From Jiulongibacter sp966250325 (lineage in GTDB: Bacteria > Bacteroidota > Bacteroidia > Cytophagales > Spirosomataceae), in contig CBINGY010000001.1 in NCBI GenBank assembly GCA_966250325.1, positions 160,439 to 224,438 of the forward strand: DNA of 64,000 nucleotides, read 5' to 3'. The first letter of the stretch is position 1. Each line of letters opens with the position of its first letter. The notes beneath the pieces were generated by a model. It worked only from the letters and a program-made list of their open reading frames with translations, had not been told where the DNA came from and searched no databases. The translations under genes were made by a program, and so were the position numbers. Positions 16,537-24,587 of this stretch are shown here, piece by piece.

Positions 16537-17043
16537 TTAATCTCTGGTGAGCTCCTCAATAATTGACCCGTATTCGGGATAAGCGGCGAGCAACTGGCTA
16601 CGGTTTGCCATTTCAAAATCCTGAAAATCAAATCCCGGAGAAACCGTACAGCCTACCAGGGAATAACTACCCCCTTGCACCGGGCGTGATCCAAACCAGA
16701 CCCCGGCCGGTACCAGAGCCTGAAACACTTCGCCTCGTTCGGGATTGTTACCCAACAGCAACCTCACCAGTTTTCCCGACTGGTCAAAATAAAATACCTC
16801 CAGCGGATGACCCGCATAAAAATGCCAGATCTCGTCTGAGAGAATCCGGTGAAAAGCAGAAAAATTGCCCTCTTCCATCAGAAAATATATACCTGTAGAG
16901 AAGTTCCTGATCCCCCTTCCGGCTATTTCTGTTTCATCTGCAGAGCGGTAAGTTTCAGAAAAGAAACCTCCCTCAGGATGTGGGAGAAGATGAAGTTTAT
17001 CTATCCAGTACGCAGCGTGATACATTAATTCGTTTTTCTTCAA
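16537..17043 (-). CDS. Cupin protein of the DUF985 family
   Basis: This is a 168-residue cytoplasmic cupin. The DUF985 signature is evident: LLPHPEGGFFSETYRS near the N-terminus, STGIYFLMEEGNFSAFHRI (cupin motif 1 with the histidine), SDEIWHFYAGHPLEVF (motif 2), and the end VGCTVSPGFDFQDFEM. Family members bind a metal or sugar in a beta barrel, and some are epimerase-like, but the reaction is not established. It is divergent from gldG, with only 39 bases between the starts, so the two must share a very compact control region. Confidence 0.88.
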   Translation of the reverse strand: MKKNELMYHAAYWIDKLHLLPHPEGGFFSETYRSADETEIAGRGIRNFSTGIYFLMEEGNFSAFHRILSDEIWHFYAGHPLEVFYFDQSGKLVRLLLGNNPERGEVFQALVPAGVWFGSRPVQGGSYSLVGCTVSPGFDFQDFEMANRSQLLAAYPEYGSIIEELTRD

Positions 17044-17082
17044 AAATAATGTAATTTTTGCACCCGAATCACCCCTTGCCTC

Positions 17083-18741
17083 ATGAGCAAAGTTCAGAAG
17101 TCTTTCCTATTACCGCTGGTTCTGGTACTTGTCAATCTGGTTTCTTACTGGTTCTTTTTTCGTATTGATCTCACCGAAGAAAAACGCTACAGTCTTTCAG
17201 AAGCCTCTCAGCGACTGGCCTCGCGACTTGCCGAGCCCGTCAAAGTAGAGGTATACCTGGGAGGAAATGACCTTCCGGGAGGTTTTGAGCGATTAAAGCA
17301 GGCTACGGAGGAAACCCTGGCCGAATTTAAAAACTACGCCGGCTCCAATCTGGAGGTAGAATTTATTAATCCCAATGAAATCACCAATCAGGAAGCCAGA
17401 ACTGCTTTCATTGATACACTTATTGCAAAAGGAGTACAGCCAACCAATGTATTTGACACCGAAGGAGGGAAGAAAACAGAAACGCTCATTTTCCCATACG
17501 CCCGAATAAGCAACTCTGAGGCGGAAGAAATGGTGCTTCTTCTCACGGGAAACCAGGCCGCCAGTGCTCAGGAACGACTCAACCAATCTTATGAAAATCT
17601 GGAGTACAGCTTTGCCAGAGCCCTGAGAAACATTAATACCATAGAAAGAAAAAAGGTAGGTCTGCTCACCGAATTTACCCGCCTTCAGCCGGTCAACTTT
17701 GCAGGTCTTATCAATGCCTTGCAGGAAAACTATGATCTGTTTATTGTAGATGCCAAAACATCTGAATCGTTTACGGGCCTTGATGCCCTCATTGTGCCCA
17801 AGCCTGATATCCCCGTGGATGATTCTACCAAATTCAAAATTGATCAATACATTGTGTACGGCGGAAAAGCCCTTTTCTTTGTGGATGGGCTGGCCATAGA
17901 TTCCATAGGTCTCGAAGGCACCTATGCCCAGCCTTTTTATCACAATCTGGAAGATCTTTTTTTCAGGTATGGCATCAGGCTCAATACAAATCTGGTGAAA
18001 GATGGTGCCAGTGCCCTTATGGTACCTCTGGTGGTGGGTCAAATGGGCAACCAACCTAATATTCAGCCTGTACCATACCGGTTTTTCCCTTTGATAAATA
18101 ATTTCGGGCCGGGGGTTATTACCCGTAACCTCGACATGATTGTCACTAAATTTGCTTCCACACTGGATACAGTGAAGGCCCCGGGCATCCGTAAAACTCC
18201 GCTTTTGAAAACCACTCCTTATACCCATGTTTTGCAGGCCCCAGCTTTGGTGACGTACAACGACGCCCGCAAGGATACTGATGTGGAAGTATATCGTGAA
18301 GGAGAGAAAACGATTGCTTACCTGCTGGAAGGCTCCTTTACCTCTTTGTACAAAAACAGAATTCTGCCCTCAGACAGCCGGAGTGAATTTTTCAAACCTC
18401 AAAGTGAAGAAACCCGCCTTCTCATCTGCTCAGATGGCGATCTGGTAGTCAATGAAATAGACCGACGAACTGGTGAACCTCTTCCTCTGGGTTTTGATAA
18501 AATAAGCAGCCATACGTTTGGAAACGCTGATTTTATTCTGAACACCACGGATTATCTGATCGACGAACACGGAGTAATAACGGCCCGTAATAAAGAAGTG
18601 AAACTCAGACCACTTGACTCGATCAAAATTCGGGATAACCGTAACCGTATTCAACTCATCAATTTGCTTATACCATCACTTCTTGTCTTAATCCCCGGTT
18701 TAATAAGAGGCTGGTGGTGGAAAAGGAAGTTTTCCGTTTAA
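17083..18741 (+). CDS. gldG: Gliding motility ABC transporter component GldG
   Basis: GldG is the membrane-anchored partner of GldF in the transporter needed for gliding. The 552-residue protein begins with one membrane segment (about 9-27, LPLVLVLVNLVSYWFFF), followed by the family motif RIDLTEEKRYSLSEAS. A large periplasmic domain (about 30-520) of the ABC_transp_aux type follows, and a C-terminal membrane segment (about 525-545, INLLIPSLLVLIPGLI) ends in a basic tail. Length agrees with GldG (about 550). No gldF lies upstream; instead a cupin gene is divergent. dnaN follows 85 bases downstream with its own promoter. Confidence 0.88.
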   Translation: MSKVQKSFLLPLVLVLVNLVSYWFFFRIDLTEEKRYSLSEASQRLASRLAEPVKVEVYLGGNDLPGGFERLKQATEETLAEFKNYAGSNLEVEFINPNEITNQEARTAFIDTLIAKGVQPTNVFDTEGGKKTETLIFPYARISNSEAEEMVLLLTGNQAASAQERLNQSYENLEYSFARALRNINTIERKKVGLLTEFTRLQPVNFAGLINALQENYDLFIVDAKTSESFTGLDALIVPKPDIPVDDSTKFKIDQYIVYGGKALFFVDGLAIDSIGLEGTYAQPFYHNLEDLFFRYGIRLNTNLVKDGASALMVPLVVGQMGNQPNIQPVPYRFFPLINNFGPGVITRNLDMIVTKFASTLDTVKAPGIRKTPLLKTTPYTHVLQAPALVTYNDARKDTDVEVYREGEKTIAYLLEGSFTSLYKNRILPSDSRSEFFKPQSEETRLLICSDGDLVVNEIDRRTGEPLPLGFDKISSHTFGNADFILNTTDYLIDEHGVITARNKEVKLRPLDSIKIRDNRNRIQLINLLIPSLLVLIPGLIRGWWWKRKFSV

Positions 18742-18783
18742 AAAGCATTGCCAAAATGTGAGATAATTTTATCCCATTTTGAC

Positions 18784-18791
18784 TAACTTTG
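18784..18791 (+). promoter_or_regulatory. Bacteroidota -7 promoter box for dnaN
   Basis: TAACTTTG fits the TAnnTTTG -7 consensus exactly and lies 34 bases before the dnaN start. No convincing -33 TTTG was found at the usual distance. The box gives dnaN transcription independent of gldG. Confidence 0.55.
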
Positions 18792-18825
18792 CCCGATTCA
18801 TTACTAACACCCAAAGACGCTAAAT

Positions 18826-19950
18826 ATGAAGTTCATTGTTTCATCGTCAGAGCTATTGAAACATCTTTCCACCATCTCTGGTGTAATTGCCAATAATCCG
18901 ATAGTTCCGATACTTGAGAACTTCCTCCTGCAACTCGATGGTACAAATCTTACGATTACGGCATCAGATATGCAGACCGTAATGGTTACCGAGGCTCAGG
19001 TTGAATCTGCTGATAAAGGCTCAATTGCCGTGCCGGCAAAACTTCTCATGGATACCCTCAGAAGCTTGCCTGAGCAGCCGGTAACTGTTAATATCGATCA
19101 GGAGACCTTTGGCACCGAACTGGTTACGGCCAACGGACAGTACAAGCTGGCTGGAGAAAACCCTATGGATTTTCCTCGGGCTCCTGAAGTAAACAAGCAG
19201 TTTAGTATTGAACTTAACTCAGATGTTCTGGGCACGGCTATATCGAATACGATTTTCGCTACCAGCACAGATGACCTGAGACCCGCTATGACCGGGGTTT
19301 TTGTTCAGCTTAGCGGTGATCATACCACGTTTGTAGCTACAGACGGGCATCGTCTTATCCGATACAGAAGAGAAGATGTAAAGGCAGGTAATGACACCAC
19401 TCTCATAATTCCGAGAAAGGCCCTGAACCTCCTGAAATCAAGCCTTCCGTCAGAATCGATGCCAGTAAAGGCCGAATTCAGTAATTCCAATGCGTTTTTC
19501 AGTTTCGGAAATATTCGAATGATCTGTCGTCTTATTGACGAGCGTTTCCCGGATTACGAAAACGTAATTCCTCAAAACAACCCAAACAAGATGAAAATAG
19601 CTCGTACCCAGCTTCTGAGTACCCTGAAGCGTATTTCCATCTATTCAAACAAAACCACGCACCAGATACGCCTGAGCGTAAGCGGTACAGAGCTGGAAAT
19701 TTCTGCGGAAGACCTGGATTACAGCAATGAAGCCAAGGAAAAACTGAGCTGTGAGTATGACGGTGATCCGATGGAAATCGGATTTAACGCCAAATTCCTG
19801 ATAGAAATGCTGAGTAATCTGGATACAGATAAGCTCACGCTGGAAATGTCACAGCCAAACCGGGCGGGTTTAATTATTCCTGATGATAAAGAAGAAAGCG
19901 AAGACATGCTCATGCTGGTAATGCCAGTAATGCTGAATTCGTACTCTTAA
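18826..19950 (+). CDS. dnaN: DNA polymerase III beta subunit (sliding clamp)
   Basis: The beta clamp forms a ring on DNA that tethers replicative polymerase and many repair enzymes. The 374-residue protein has three repeated clamp domains of roughly 120 residues each. The start MKFIVSSSELLKHLSTISGVI is typical, as are TDGHRL in domain 2 and the C-terminal LMLVMPVMLNSY, whose last residues correspond to the peptide-binding pocket region (usually MPMR or MPVML). Length is normal. It has its own promoter box and terminator, and the neighbouring gldG is probably not required for its expression. Assignment is secure. Confidence 0.97.
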   Translation: MKFIVSSSELLKHLSTISGVIANNPIVPILENFLLQLDGTNLTITASDMQTVMVTEAQVESADKGSIAVPAKLLMDTLRSLPEQPVTVNIDQETFGTELVTANGQYKLAGENPMDFPRAPEVNKQFSIELNSDVLGTAISNTIFATSTDDLRPAMTGVFVQLSGDHTTFVATDGHRLIRYRREDVKAGNDTTLIIPRKALNLLKSSLPSESMPVKAEFSNSNAFFSFGNIRMICRLIDERFPDYENVIPQNNPNKMKIARTQLLSTLKRISIYSNKTTHQIRLSVSGTELEISAEDLDYSNEAKEKLSCEYDGDPMEIGFNAKFLIEMLSNLDTDKLTLEMSQPNRAGLIIPDDKEESEDMLMLVMPVMLNSYS

Positions 19951-19980
19951 CCTACTATACCTTTTCTAACTATGAAAGCA

Positions 19981-20012
19981 AACACCTCTGCCACGGCGGG
20001 GGTGTTTTTGTT
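19981..20012 (+). terminator. Intrinsic terminator after dnaN
   Basis: AACACC (19981-19986) pairs with GGTGTT (20001-20006) around a GC-rich loop containing GCC/GGC, and TTTGTTT follows. It lies 31 bases after the dnaN stop. Confidence 0.8.
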
Positions 20013-20115
20013 TGATCTCAGACCCTTCGCTCTGGTATTTTTACACCCATCTATAGCTGTATATCCGCTTTTTGCAGTAACTTGGTGGTGAACGTGATTT
20101 GAACTACTACTTACT

Positions 20116-20454
20116 GTGAAAACATTACTACTCGCTACATGGGCGTTTCCCTGCCTTTGTGCCGGCCAGCAATTGGCTATGGCACCGTTGCAGTCAGAAT
20201 ATCGCTCTCAGGAAAAAAAAATCTCCGTATTTGAGAACCCGGAAAATCACTTTACGCGGGTTGAATTTGAGGCTCCGGTGAATGAACAGGTAACTGTAGA
20301 CTTTATTAATGCCACCGGAAAACTGATAGAACGTATCTACAAATTTACCAATAACAAGGATGATCAGTTTGTAGAGTTGGATACCCGCTATTTTGCTCCC
20401 GGTGTTTATTTTGTTAAAGTGGGTGAGCAAATGGAAAAACTGGTGTTCTATTGA
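20116..20454 (+). CDS. Small secreted protein resembling a stand-alone T9SS type A sorting domain
   Basis: This 112-residue protein starts at a GTG; no ATG fits better, and the signal peptide (KTLLLATWAFPCLCAGQ) begins right there. After it, about 30 variable residues lead into a 75-residue stretch with the layout of a type A sorting domain: ISVFENPENHF (where 'v-yPNP' is usual), VTVDFINATGKLIERI (usual 'v.l.d..Gr.v'), LDTRYFAPGVYFVKV (usual 'l..l..GvYl..v') and a short final strand EKLVFY. Normally such domains are the tails of large secreted enzymes. Here almost nothing precedes it. The next gene starts one base after its stop. Confidence 0.7.
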   Translation: MKTLLLATWAFPCLCAGQQLAMAPLQSEYRSQEKKISVFENPENHFTRVEFEAPVNEQVTVDFINATGKLIERIYKFTNNKDDQFVELDTRYFAPGVYFVKVGEQMEKLVFY

Positions 20455-20455
20455 C

Positions 20456-21109
20456 ATGAAAATACTGATTCTCGGGGCAACCGGCCGCACCGGCAAATGG
20501 CTAATCAGAAAGGCTCTGGAAAAAGGATTTCTGGTTAATGTACTGGTTCGGGATAAATCATCACTCGAAACTCTGGATAGACTCAATCTTTTTATAGGGT
20601 CTCCACTTGATAAAGAATTACTGGCTCAAGCTATGACCGGCTGCGATGCCGTGATCAGTTCCTTAAACATTTCCAGAACATCCGATTTCCCCTGGGCTCG
20701 TTTGCGTGCCTCAGAAACCTTCCTGTCTGATGTGGCATCCCATTTGATCTCCCTCGCTCCGGAAACCGGAGTAAATCGGTTTGTGATTTGCTCTGCCTGG
20801 GGCACCCGCGAAACGAAACAGCATATTCCCTTCTGGTTCAGATGGCTAATCGATACCAGTAATATTGGTGTTGCTTACCGGGATCACGAGAAACAGGAAG
20901 ATCTTTGGGAAAAATCTGCCCTGAACTGGACGTTGGTTAGGCCAGTAGGACTCACAGATCAAAAAATTACACAGGGTATAAGAATAACAAAGAACCGCTT
21001 TCCCAGACCAAACCTGACTATTTCCAGAGCATCTCTGGCCAAGTTCATGCTGGAAATCATTGAAGATGCTGACACGTATAGAACTTTCCCCGTGATCTCT
21101 GCAGAATGA
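20456..21109 (+). CDS. NAD(P)-binding oxidoreductase, atypical SDR type
   Basis: This 217-residue protein has an N-terminal dinucleotide-binding Rossmann fold with LILGATGRTGKWLI (4-17, GxxGxxG) and continues like NmrA/biliverdin reductase B-type atypical short-chain dehydrogenases (VNVLVRDKSSLETL, GCDAVISSLN, RFVICSAWGT, LNWTLVRPVGLTD). Such proteins reduce or sense NAD(P) with varied substrates. I start it at the ATG at 20456, one base after the previous stop; the frame's upstream extension overlaps that gene and is not used. Substrate is unknown. It converges with leuB. Confidence 0.85.
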   Translation: MKILILGATGRTGKWLIRKALEKGFLVNVLVRDKSSLETLDRLNLFIGSPLDKELLAQAMTGCDAVISSLNISRTSDFPWARLRASETFLSDVASHLISLAPETGVNRFVICSAWGTRETKQHIPFWFRWLIDTSNIGVAYRDHEKQEDLWEKSALNWTLVRPVGLTDQKITQGIRITKNRFPRPNLTISRASLAKFMLEIIEDADTYRTFPVISAE

Positions 21110-21110
21110 A

Positions 21111-21139
21111 AAACCCCCGGCCCAATGAGCCAGAGGTTT
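21111..21139 (-). terminator. Terminator at the end of the leu operon
   Basis: Stem AAACC/GGTTT (21111-21115 and 21135-21139) with an inner GGC/GCC pair. On the minus strand the hairpin is followed by TTTTT. It lies about 50 bases past the leuB stop. The interrupted stem makes this a moderate-strength call. Confidence 0.5.
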
Positions 21140-21190
21140 AGATATCTGAAAGCCCTTTACGAGCCTTCCTCAAACTGTATGATTGCCAAT

Positions 21191-22255
21191 TTAACCCAGA
21201 ATCTGGGCCGCCAGCCAGTCACCTACTTCAGAGGTGCCATACGCTTTATCTTTGCCTGCTATATCTTCTGTCACTACCCCTTCGGCAAGTGATTTATTCA
21301 CCACATCTTTGATTTCCTGAGCCTCCGCTTCCAGTTTGAAGGCATATTCAAACATCATTGCTGCAGAAAGAACAGTACCGATCGGGTTGGCAATATTGAG
21401 TCCGGTGGCCTGCGGATAAGACCCGTGAATAGGCTCAAAAACAGACGTATGTAAACCAATAGAAGCCGATGGCATGAGGCCCATAGAGCCCGAAATAACA
21501 GAGGCTTCGTCGGTAAGAATATCTCCAAACATATTTTCTGTAACCATCACGTCAAAACCTTCCGGCCACTGGATGATACGCATGGCGGCAGCATCTACGA
21601 GCAGGTACTCTGTTTTTACTTCAGGATATTCCTTCTCCAGCTGCTGACCTACTTCTCTCCACAGACGTGAAGTCTCCAAAACGTTAGCTTTATCAACGAT
21701 GGTTAGTTTTTTGTTGCGTTGCAAAGCATAGCTGTAAGCCAGACGGATGATTCGTTCTACCTCTTCACGCGTATACACGCAGTGATCATAAGCGGTATTT
21801 CTGCTTTCATCACGGCCTTTTGCTCCAAAATAAATTCCTCCGGTCAATTCACGAATACACACGAAATCTGCATTCTCTATCAGCTCCTGGCGAAGCGGTG
21901 ATTTATGAAGCAAAGATGGGAACACCATTGTAGGACGAATGTTGGCGTAAAGTCCTAATTTCTTACGCATAGCCAGAAGCCCTTGCTCAGGACGAACCGG
22001 ATTTGACGGGTCATTATCAAAGCGTGGAAGACCGATAGCTCCGAAAAGCACGGCATCTGCATTCATACAGATTTCGTGTGTTTCGTCGGGGTAGGGGTTT
22101 CCTACAGCATCTATGGCCGCGGCTCCGGTAAGAGCGGGAGTCCAGTTGATGGTATGGTTGTACTTTTTTGCGATAGCATCACACACTTTCTGTGCCTGTG
22201 CTACTACTTCGGGTCCGATGCCGTCACCGGCTAATACTGCTATGTTTAAGTTCAT
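21191..22255 (-). CDS. leuB: 3-isopropylmalate dehydrogenase
   Basis: LeuB oxidatively decarboxylates 3-isopropylmalate to 2-ketoisocaproate with NAD in the leucine pathway. The 354-residue protein shows AVLAGDGIGPEVVAQA at the start, the substrate loop with RPEQGLLAMRKKLGLYANIRP, the RELTGGIYFG motif that marks LeuB, the catalytic tyrosine region, VDAAAMRIIQWPEGFDVMVTENMFGDILTDEAS with metal-binding aspartates, and GSYPQATGLNIANPIG. Length is normal. It is the last gene of the operon and lies beyond a repeat-containing spacer of about 90 bases from leuA. Assignment is secure. Confidence 0.97.
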   Translation of the reverse strand: MNLNIAVLAGDGIGPEVVAQAQKVCDAIAKKYNHTINWTPALTGAAAIDAVGNPYPDETHEICMNADAVLFGAIGLPRFDNDPSNPVRPEQGLLAMRKKLGLYANIRPTMVFPSLLHKSPLRQELIENADFVCIRELTGGIYFGAKGRDESRNTAYDHCVYTREEVERIIRLAYSYALQRNKKLTIVDKANVLETSRLWREVGQQLEKEYPEVKTEYLLVDAAAMRIIQWPEGFDVMVTENMFGDILTDEASVISGSMGLMPSASIGLHTSVFEPIHGSYPQATGLNIANPIGTVLSAAMMFEYAFKLEAEAQEIKDVVNKSLAEGVVTEDIAGKDKAYGTSEVGDWLAAQILG

Positions 22256-22260
22256 TTTTT

Positions 22261-22342
22261 GCTATCAGCTTTCGGCTTTTGGCCCTCAGCTTAAAAATTG
22301 GTTATAATTTAATTAATGCCGTTTGCCGATGGCCGACTGCCG
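22261..22342. repeat. Inverted arrays of 7-bp repeats in the leuA-leuB spacer
   Basis: The left array (22261-22291) reads as four 7-mers, GCTATCA, GCTTTCG, GCTTTTG and GCCCTCA, plus GCT. The right array (22318-22342), read on the other strand, gives GCAGTCG, GCCATCG and GCAAACG. The centre (22292-22317) is AT-rich. The two arrays face each other, so the transcript can fold into an imperfect hairpin between leuA and leuB. No gene lies between them. Confidence 0.75.
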
Positions 22343-22345
22343 TGA

Positions 22346-23860
22346 TCAAATCAAGTTCAACATCCTCACCGTAGCCTCAATGGCTGAAACCGTTTGGTCA
22401 GAATCGAGTCCACGGGTTTTCATGTCTTTGTTCCCTACCTGCCAGGTGATGATGGTTTCACAGAGGGCATCTGTTTTACCTCCGGGAGGAATTCTCACCA
22501 TATAATCTCTCAACGGAGGCAGCGTAATGTCTTTCTTTTTGAAAATCTTTTTCAAGGCATTCATGAATGCATCGTACTGGCCGTCTCCCTGGGCGTTTTC
22601 TTCAAAAATTTCTCCGTCAATTTCCACCATTAAAGTGGCAGACGGCTTCAGTCCTCTGGAATGGGTGAGAACGTAATTGGTTACCTTAATACGTTCATTC
22701 ACCGCTTTTCTATCCAATACATCAGCAATAATGTAAGGCAGATCTTCCCGCGTTACCGATTCTTTTTTATCTCCCAGTTCAATGATTCTCTGGGTTACTT
22801 TTTTGAGATCTTCTTCCGGTAAAGTAATGCCCAGCATATTGAGATTTTGCTCAATGTTTGCCTTGCCGGAAGATTTCCCTAATGCGTAGAGTGTCCTCCT
22901 ACCAAAACGGTCAGGCTTTAGCTGACTAACGTAGAGGTTATTTTTTTTATCGCCATCGGCATGAATACCCGCCGTTTGGGTAAATACGCTTTCTCCTACA
23001 ATCGGTTTATTGTTGGGAATTCGCATACCTGAGTAACCCTCAATAATCCGGCTGATCTTGTAGAGTGATTTTTCATCCACATTGAATGACACATCTTTCA
23101 CAAAATCATTCAGAACCGCTACTGTACTGGCCAGAGGTGCATTACCTGCCCGTTCTCCCAATCCGTTTACCGTAAGATGCAGACCATGAGCCCCGGCCCT
23201 TACTGCTTCTTTGACATTCGCCACACTCAGATCGTAGTCATTATGTGCGTGAAAATCAAAATGAGTATCCGGGTAACGATCCACCAGATCTTTCACATAG
23301 CTGTAAGACTCCTCCGGAGTAAGTACGCCCAGCGTATCTGGCAAGAGTATTCTTTTGATCGGTAGTTTTGTGCAGAAATCAAGATGCTGATACACGTAAT
23401 CAGGTGAGTTACGCATACCATTACTCCAGTCTTCGAGATAAATATTTACCAGATACCCTTTGGCACAGGCTTTATTTACTACCTCTGCTATCTCTGCAAA
23501 ATGCTGCTCCGGAGATTTCTTCAGTTGGTAAGTCAGATGATTTAGCGACCCCTTGGTGAGTAGGTTCATCACTTTGGCTCCGGCCATTTCCATCCACTCC
23601 AGGGATTTTTCACCATCAACAAACGTAAGAACCTCTACCCGCTCCAGATATCCTTTTTCTGCAGCCCAGTTGGTAATACGTTTTACGGCATCAAATTCTC
23701 CTTCCGAAACCCGGGCTGAAGCCACTTCAATGCGATCCACCTTCACTTCTTCCAAAAGAAGCTGTGCTGCCGTCAGTTTTTCTGAGGCAGAAAAAGACAC
23801 TCCGCTGGTTTGTTCCCCATCGCGGAGGGTGGTGTCCATTATTTCAATATGTCTCTTCAT
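22346..23860 (-). CDS. leuA: 2-isopropylmalate synthase family enzyme (LeuA, possibly citramalate synthase)
   Basis: This enzyme condenses acetyl-CoA with a 2-keto acid: 2-ketoisovalerate for LeuA, pyruvate for citramalate synthases. The 504-residue protein has the catalytic barrel start IEIMDTTLRDGEQTSGVSF (the RDGEQ motif), the metal-binding HAHNDYDLSVAN, NGLGERAGNAPL, and a C-terminal regulatory LeuA dimer domain (about 380-500) that normally binds leucine or isoleucine. It belongs to the longer group common in Bacteroidota leu operons, where a canonical LeuA is often encoded as well. The operon context favours leucine synthesis, and the alternative cannot be excluded by eye. Confidence 0.88.
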   Translation of the reverse strand: MKRHIEIMDTTLRDGEQTSGVSFSASEKLTAAQLLLEEVKVDRIEVASARVSEGEFDAVKRITNWAAEKGYLERVEVLTFVDGEKSLEWMEMAGAKVMNLLTKGSLNHLTYQLKKSPEQHFAEIAEVVNKACAKGYLVNIYLEDWSNGMRNSPDYVYQHLDFCTKLPIKRILLPDTLGVLTPEESYSYVKDLVDRYPDTHFDFHAHNDYDLSVANVKEAVRAGAHGLHLTVNGLGERAGNAPLASTVAVLNDFVKDVSFNVDEKSLYKISRIIEGYSGMRIPNNKPIVGESVFTQTAGIHADGDKKNNLYVSQLKPDRFGRRTLYALGKSSGKANIEQNLNMLGITLPEEDLKKVTQRIIELGDKKESVTREDLPYIIADVLDRKAVNERIKVTNYVLTHSRGLKPSATLMVEIDGEIFEENAQGDGQYDAFMNALKKIFKKKDITLPPLRDYMVRIPPGGKTDALCETIITWQVGNKDMKTRGLDSDQTVSAIEATVRMLNLI

Positions 23861-23862
23861 AC

Positions 23863-23944
23863 TTTTTCACCGCGAAGACGCTATGACGCCAAGGAATATA
23901 AGTACTTATTCTTCGCGACCTTGCGGCTTTGCGGTTCAAAATTA
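23863..23944. repeat. Inverted arrays of 8-bp repeats in the leuD-leuA spacer (no gene inside)
   Basis: The left array (about 23870-23894) reads CGCGAAGA, CGCTATGA, CGCCAAGG. The right array (about 23909-23938), on the other strand, reads CGCAAAGC, CGCAAGGT, CGCGAAGA. Both end in a CACCGC or AACCGC cap followed by a T-run. This is the same family as the arrays that flank the GxxExxY gene at 24.6-25.0 kb, but here only about 15 bases separate them. Confidence 0.8.
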
Positions 23945-24538
23945 AAACGGTCTTGTTTCTTCGAAAGCTCCGATTTCGGTTTTCAGAGATTGGAGGTAAT
24001 CGATATCGTCGAAGCCATTCATCATATTATGCTTCTTGTATCCATTGATATCAAAGCTTTCACTTTCTCCCGTTGCGGAAATGGTAACTTTCTGAGACGG
24101 AAGGTCAACCGTCACTTCAGCATTTGGATCTGCTTCAATGGCCTTGAAAATCTTATCCAGAAACTCCGGAGATACTGTAACAGGCAGAATACCAATATTC
24201 AGGGCATTGCCTTTAAAAATATCTGCAAAGAAAGAACTGATTACGCAGCGGAATCCGTAATCGTAAATGGCCCAGGCGGCGTGTTCACGGCTGGAGCCCG
24301 AACCGAAATTACGCCCAGCCACCAGGATTTTCCCGGAATAGGTGGGGTTATTAAGAACGAAATCTGCCTTTGGCGAATCGTCGTTATTGTATCTCCAGTC
24401 TCTGAAAAGGTTATCTCCAAAACCCTCCCGTTTGGTTGCTTTCAGAAAGCGAGCCGGAATGATCTGATCGGTGTCCACGTTCTCAAGCGGAAGCGGAACG
24501 CAGGTTGATGTTAGTACTGTAAATTTATCGTATGCCAT
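23942..24538 (-). CDS. leuD: 3-isopropylmalate dehydratase small subunit
   Basis: LeuD is the small subunit that, with LeuC, isomerises 2-isopropylmalate to 3-isopropylmalate. The 198-residue protein contains PLPLENVDTDQIIPARFLK, the family's opening; the conserved active-site segment LVAGRNFGSGSSREHAAWAI; and FADIFKGNALNIGILPV. Length is typical (about 195-205). It lies downstream of leuC but is separated from it by a GxxExxY gene and flanking repeats, an unusual interruption. Its stop falls at the edge of the repeat element shared with the leuA spacer. Assignment is secure. Confidence 0.96.
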   Translation of the reverse strand: MAYDKFTVLTSTCVPLPLENVDTDQIIPARFLKATKREGFGDNLFRDWRYNNDDSPKADFVLNNPTYSGKILVAGRNFGSGSSREHAAWAIYDYGFRCVISSFFADIFKGNALNIGILPVTVSPEFLDKIFKAIEADPNAEVTVDLPSQKVTISATGESESFDINGYKKHNMMNGFDDIDYLQSLKTEIGAFEETRPF

Positions 24539-24550
24539 TTCTCTAATTTT

Positions 24551-24582
24551 TTCACCGCAAAGCCACCAGGCCGCTAAGGGTG
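24551..24582. repeat. 8-bp periodic repeat array, leuD side of the GxxExxY gene
   Basis: After TTTTTTCACC come CGCAAAGC, CACCAGGC and CGCTAAGG. The orientation faces the matching array at 25000-25028. Together the two arrays bracket the GxxExxY gene like the ends of one element. Confidence 0.75.
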
Positions 24583-24587
24583 TTTAT

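Noticed and set aside
17293..18228. Large minus-strand frame opposite gldG
   Set aside because: Fully antisense to gldG with no recognisable protein content.
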